Positions 60,258-64,000 of a stretch of DNA of 64,000 bases are shown here, in pieces (within the stretch, counting starts at the first letter, position 1; each line of letters begins with the position of its first letter). The DNA comes from Tillandsia leiboldiana (taxonomy: Eukaryota > Streptophyta > Magnoliopsida > Poales > Bromeliaceae): positions 53,777,459 through 53,841,458 of the forward strand of contig CM055060.1 in the NCBI GenBank assembly GCA_029204045.2. Direction: 5' to 3'. The notes under the pieces were generated by a model, which was given only the letters and a program-made list of their open reading frames with translations, was not told the origin of the DNA and searched no databases. The translations under genes were made by a program, and so were the position numbers.

Positions 60258-62552
60258 TCTATGAAATAGCTAAAAACACAAAAAATCAGAATGCCCTCCC
60301 AAAATCAAGTTGTTGGGTGCATCTAGTTATGCATTCTAGCTATTTTCATCTGAATTGCACAGCTTACAGCTCTAAGTAATTTACCAGAAAGATATTCAGT
60401 AACAATTGCCTGAAACTGGGAGTAACTATATGAATAGAAGCATGCAGAAAAATACTAGATGGAGGGCAAATCCCATGGCTAAGAGCTAACTCCATCAATG
60501 AATCATATGATTATCAGCTCTCAATTTTCCAACTTCTACATCTGCAGTGAATTGGATATAGTAATAGGTCTAAAAGAATACCTGATGAGGAAGCTCCAGA
60601 CCAGTATCATCAGGAAATAAATTGCATAAGATATTGCTGTCAGATCCTTCCCCTGCATCTTCGAGTCCAACGCATACAACATTTAGCTTTACCAAGTACT
60701 CAAATCTCAGAGTGTTTAGTTTAACAGGTTTAGCTTCAGTGTCATCATCATCATATATATGAAGATTGATTTTGAGTGGATGAATTTGGTGAACTCCTGC
60801 TTGTTCAGAAGCTTCCTTGGCCGGCTTCTTCTTTGGCCTCTTTCTTCTTCTCTGGGCATCTTCCTCCTCATCAGGTGCATCATCATCCAACTTGTCATTA
60901 TCAGTGTTCGACGATAAACCTGTAATTACAATTATAGCAACTCAAATGTTGATAATGAGCTACATCTAAACAAAAATATCATATGCCAAATTAAAATTAT
61001 CCCTACAAATAAAAACCAGCTCATACGAATTAGCAACAACCATTTTCCTTATTTGCTTGTTGTTGTGCAAAAGTTTGAGCCTCCTTAGTACTTCCAATGA
61101 TCTCTAGTTCAATCCTCTCTCCAAATGCTTCTTTCTGGGATAATAGTTGTGAATATGCGATATAAAGAGGCGGCGGAAGGTACTCTGCAGCATGGTGCTG
61201 CTTTAGTTTCTTGGTATGCAAAATCCCTAATTGCTGTTGCACTGGCAAAGATGCCTTTTTCAGAGACTTGAGATGTGACGGGAGACTCGACAGGAATTTT
61301 TTCCGATTTGCTATTGTTATAAGAAGCCTACTTTTCCGTTGTTCCAAATTCTCATGAAGCTTGCAGAGCTCCTTTCGCTGAATAAAAAGATGACACAAAA
61401 GTGGTCTATTAGATCATTAATACAAGTAAACACGGGCATATAATAACATACAACGAAGAAGAGGATAATAATCTCAGTGACGGTAATGTCATTCCAACAA
61501 AGAGCACTCCATGACCGAAGTAACAAAGAGTACTCTATGACCCAGGTAACGAAAATTTTCACTTTGCAAATGCCACATCTCACAAAAGATACATCATACT
61601 AAGAAGAAATATAGCACTGCTTCATTGCATAATAGAGTTTTAGTTATGAGATTTTTTTCAGTCGCCCAAGAAAATAATTCCCATTGTAAAATCTTCTTAA
61701 CTCCAAAATTATGAACCCTAAGGTTGTGATGAAAACACCTTCCAACGATTAGTACTACTCACAAAATAGTTCAGAAGCTAAATATTCAAATACTACACTA
61801 ATTCCAGAGAGAAAGAGCAATAACCACTGAAGCTCCACATCCATCAAAGAATCAAACCACCCATACAACAAAAGTAAAAAAATAAATAAATAAATAAATA
61901 AAATCGATCATTCGCACCCACACATATCACCTAAAACAACTACAACAAAGAAGCGTACAAGAGGCAAAGCATACCTGAAGGAGCTCAAAATTGAGCCTTT
62001 TCAGCATCAGATCATGAGCGGCGTCGCTCGCGAGCACCTTCCCTTTGATCTCCATGGGCGCGCTACCAAAAAACTCCTCTTCGGGGACGAGATCGATGTC
62101 CGGGTACTTCGTTTTGAAATCGTTGCACGCCTTGATCGCCTTCAAGTAGTGGTTCTTCTCGTACATGAGGTTGTGGAGCTGGAGCGTCGTGAAGTCCACG
62201 GGCGCTTTCGCGCTCTCCGTCTCCGCCCTCACGCGGTCCTCCTCCAACAGTATATCCCGATTCACCTAAAGAAGAAGAAGAACCCTAGGGTTATAGAAAG
62301 GTTCCTCAGTTCACGGGTGTGTAAAACCCTAACCCTAATCCTAAACCGAACCCTAACCTGACGAAGGGTGACGAAGAGGAGGGACATCTGGGTGATGAGC
62401 TCGCGGAGCTCGGATTTGGGGCGCCCCTCCCTCTTGATTAAGAGCATCCGAGCGACGATCTCCTCCATCGCCATGCGCGCGTCCTCGAGGAGCTCGTGCG
62501 GCGGCGTCGTCGTCGTCGTCGGAGCCTCCACCTCCATCGCCTCGCTCGCCAT
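58445..62552 (-). CDS. THO5: THO complex subunit 5 (THOC5/THO5)
   Basis: Eight coding exons on the minus strand, in transcript order: 62552-62358, 62265-61975, 61377-61041, 60919-60582, 60178-59922, 59597-59009, 58931-58818, 58702-58445. All introns are GT-AG, every junction keeps frame, and the sum is 2379 nt, or 792 residues, close to the roughly 820 of the Arabidopsis protein. The start is MASEAMEVEAP. Landmarks: the N-terminal LRQ/VNRDI region, the helical segment of exons 2-3 (YEKNHYLKAIKACNDFKTKY, LPPPLYIAYSQLLSQKEAFG), an acidic/basic patch in exon 4 (DDDAPDEEEDAQRRRKRPKK), SRPYKWAQHLAGIDFLPELP, LYRQQNRVQTILQRIRSRKR, and the end DRRRMISWKVEDCTPGFPC. THO couples transcription to mRNP assembly and export in the TREX complex, and in plants it also supports trans-acting siRNA production. 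Exon 1 is GC-rich, as in many monocot genes. The paralogue (5A or 5B) is undecided. Confidence 0.96.
60220..60254. repeat. Poly(A) tract in a THO5 intron
   Basis: About 35 A on the plus strand, a T run in the transcript, inside the intron between exons 4 and 5 (60179-60581). It could be a retroposed tail or a simple repeat. No SINE or LINE body was recognised next to it. Confidence 0.8.
62318..62358. promoter_or_regulatory. Telo-box-rich segment in THO5 intron 1
   Basis: The plus strand reads AAACCCTAACCCTAATCC, then CTAAACCGAACCCTAACC, ending at the exon 1 donor. A further AACCCTAGGGTT lies near 62281-62292. The core AAACCCTA is the plant telo-box, found near start sites of growth- and translation-related genes and bound by TRB proteins. 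It is too short and imperfect to be telomeric DNA. A regulatory role is inferred. Confidence 0.5.
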
Positions 62553-62616
62553 TCGCGATCGATATCGCGTCGCCGAAGCCCCACGCGGCGACGGCTTAAT
62601 TCTCAGCCTTTTCCTT

Positions 62617-62633
62617 TGGGCCGCTAATGGGCC
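62617..62633 (-). promoter_or_regulatory. Two site II motifs upstream of THO5
   Basis: TGGGCC at 62617-62622 and 62628-62633 lie 65-81 bp upstream of the THO5 ATG (62552) and read GGCCCA on the gene's strand. They match the class of motif in front of NKAP and probably lie in the core promoter. Confidence 0.6.
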
Positions 62634-62696
62634 GATGCAGTGACCTCTACAGCTGGTTAAAAACTAGTTTTTTTTTTTTTTTTTTTTTTTTTTTAG

Positions 62697-62784
62697 AGCA
62701 ATATTATTCGTGGATATACAATATATATTATACTCATTTTAGCAATATTATTCGTGGATATACAATATATATTATACTCATTTT
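62697..62784. repeat. Perfect 44-bp tandem duplication
   Basis: 62697-62740 and 62741-62784 are identical direct copies starting AGCAATATTATTCGTGGATA. They lie just left of the Harbinger transposase relic and right of a poly(T) run (about 62669-62694). The unit's start resembles the family B MITE terminus (AGCAATGCTA). Confidence 0.9.
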
Positions 62785-62939
62785 AGAATGAAATATAATT
62801 CACTTCCAATGATCCAGGGAATCGATTCAGCTCCCTCCTCTCCCTGCCCGTCGAGCGGCTCCGCATCTCTCTCTTTCCGACACTCAAGGGAGCCTCAGTC
62901 TCAGATCCAAATCCAGAAGGACAAAAAGTGGAGGGCATT

Positions 62940-63672
62940 GGTAGTAGGGCTGAACGGCGACCTGACTCTCCAGCACCGAGATTCCGGAACCGCAAAGGAT
63001 TTACTTATCAAAATATGATGGTTGCAGTATCATTTGACCATCACTTTCTATTTGTCTGCACTGGTTGGGAGGGATCAGCAACTGACATGCGAGTACTCCG
63101 ATGGGCTTGCGAAAGTGGAGGTTTCACAGTGCCTGAAGGTATATGGAACACCACATTTCTCTTACATTACTTTAATCATGGGAAATATAAAAATTTATAT
63201 TGTACATGTTTCGTAAAATCTATAGGCAAATATTATTTGGTAGATTCAGGCTATGCAAATACAGAAAGATTTCTTGCACCATATCGAGGGGAGCGTTACC
63301 ACATTAGCCAATTTGATGGAAACACACGGGGGCGCACTCATCGAAGTCCGCGCGACCTATATAATCATCGATATGCTCAATTGAGAAATGTGGTGGAGAA
63401 AACATTTGGTATTTTAAAGATGCGGTTCAAGATCTTGACTGTTGCAACACCGTTTCCATATAAAAGTCCAATGTCAGATTGCGATGGCATGTTGCGTTAT
63501 ACACAATTTCATTCGACGACACCAAGGTACAGATGCTATCTTTAACGAAGAGTTAGAGGAACAACCTACGGAATTTGATGACGAGGAAACGGGTGATTAT
63601 GTTGGTGCTACAGAATCACGCAGAGGCGACGAGTTGCTCACATTTATAACTGACCAGTTATGGAATAGTTGA
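62940..63672 (+). pseudogene. PIF/Harbinger transposase (DDE nuclease) fragment, frameshifted
   Basis: A recognisable core runs from FRNRKGFTYQNMMVAVSFD through FVCTGWEGSATDMRVLRWA, then YYLVDSGYANTERFLAPYRG (second catalytic Asp), NHRYAQLRNVVEKTFGILK (catalytic Glu) and CCVIHNFIRRHQG, to a C-terminal acidic tail ending at TGA 63670-63672. The segment with the first catalytic Asp is missing and replaced by unrelated sequence. 63139-63225 (87 bp, GT...AG) is probably an intron; its multiple-of-three length lets the frame read through. One extra C at 63468-63469 shifts the frame before the CCVIHNF segment. Family members cut and paste DNA together with a Myb-like partner protein, which is not visible here. 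This copy cannot be active. Confidence 0.9.
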
Positions 63673-64000
63673 AGTTAGATATATAATGGATTGTATTATA
63701 TCGAATTGTATGCTTACAATGGGGTTGTAAAATAGTCTATTATATGTGATTGCATGTAAGAAATGTGAATGTAAAGGACTGTCTAAAGTGTGATCGTATG
63801 AACCTAATGGACTGAATTTTATGTGATTGAATTTGCTAATTATTTGTAACGCACCCTCTAATAATAATAAAGAGAAAAGAGAAGAACGAGTAACAAAGAA
63901 GGTAAAACCCACAATACCACAAACAAACAAAAGACTTGGATACTTATCTTCTTCAGCTTAGGGTAACACAGCACTTCCATCGTTTCCATCGGAGAGCAAT
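63673..64000. other. Right edge, no gene recognised
   Basis: Sequence following the Harbinger relic. A minus-strand frame (63658-63930) is hydrophobic and has no recognised domain. The other end of the Harbinger element was not identified. Confidence 0.5.

Noticed and set aside
62318..62358. Interstitial telomeric repeat
   Set aside because: Only a few imperfect CCCTAA units inside a short intron; better explained as telo-box motifs.

Overview
The window is nuclear DNA of a flowering plant, most likely a monocot. The support is a GC-rich, intronless bHLH gene, a GC-rich first exon in an AT-rich background, plant-type Ty1/copia, Ty3/gypsy, Cassandra-like, SINE, Tourist and PIF/Harbinger elements, and very long (TA)n microsatellites. 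I cannot name the species. Three host genes are supported: a HECATE-type bHLH transcription factor (11413-12141, +), an NKAP-family nuclear protein (53487-54956, +) and THO complex subunit 5 (58445-62552, -, eight exons whose junctions all keep frame). NKAP and THO5 are tail to tail. Both act in nuclear RNA processing and both have TGGGCC site II motifs upstream.

Most of the rest is nested mobile DNA. From 1 to 3.3 kb lie fold-back MITEs, (TA)n tracts and AT-rich spacer. At 3369-9686 is a degenerate copia element on the minus strand with both LTRs and a TTATC target duplication. It is broken by a solo LTR (CAAAG duplication) and by a 754-bp insertion (8-bp duplication). The HEC gene follows, with AT-rich flanks. 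From 16 to 20.8 kb is a dense field of at least four fold-back MITE families embedded in (TA)n, (CT)n and (GA)n tracts.

From 21156 to 46201 is a Tekay-like gypsy chromovirus with 3.5-kb LTRs and an AAAAT duplication. Its gag-pol frame is open except for two TGA codons. Its 3' LTR carries a 10.3-kb second element (34880-45154, GTTGC duplication). The two 3.9-kb LTRs of that inner element are almost identical, yet its interior keeps only wrecked RT, RNase H and integrase pieces, so it must have moved using enzymes supplied from elsewhere. An exact 100-N gap at 32045-32144 is flanked by about 2.6 kb that occurs on both sides. I read this as an unmerged contig overlap, not a biological duplication.

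From 46.2 to 53.4 kb are a second copy of the solo LTR, further MITEs and a Cassandra-type solo LTR carrying a 5S rRNA-like domain (51127-51303). From 53.4 to 62.6 kb is the NKAP-THO5 gene pair, with a SINE and a Tourist-like MITE between them. The right end is a broken PIF/Harbinger transposase immediately beyond the THO5 promoter.

I found no previously undescribed protein system. The most interesting items are the recently active, enzyme-less 10.3-kb retroelement, the multi-palindrome MITE family centred on CACTTCGAAGTG, the microsatellite-associated fold-back MITEs, and the probable assembly overlap.
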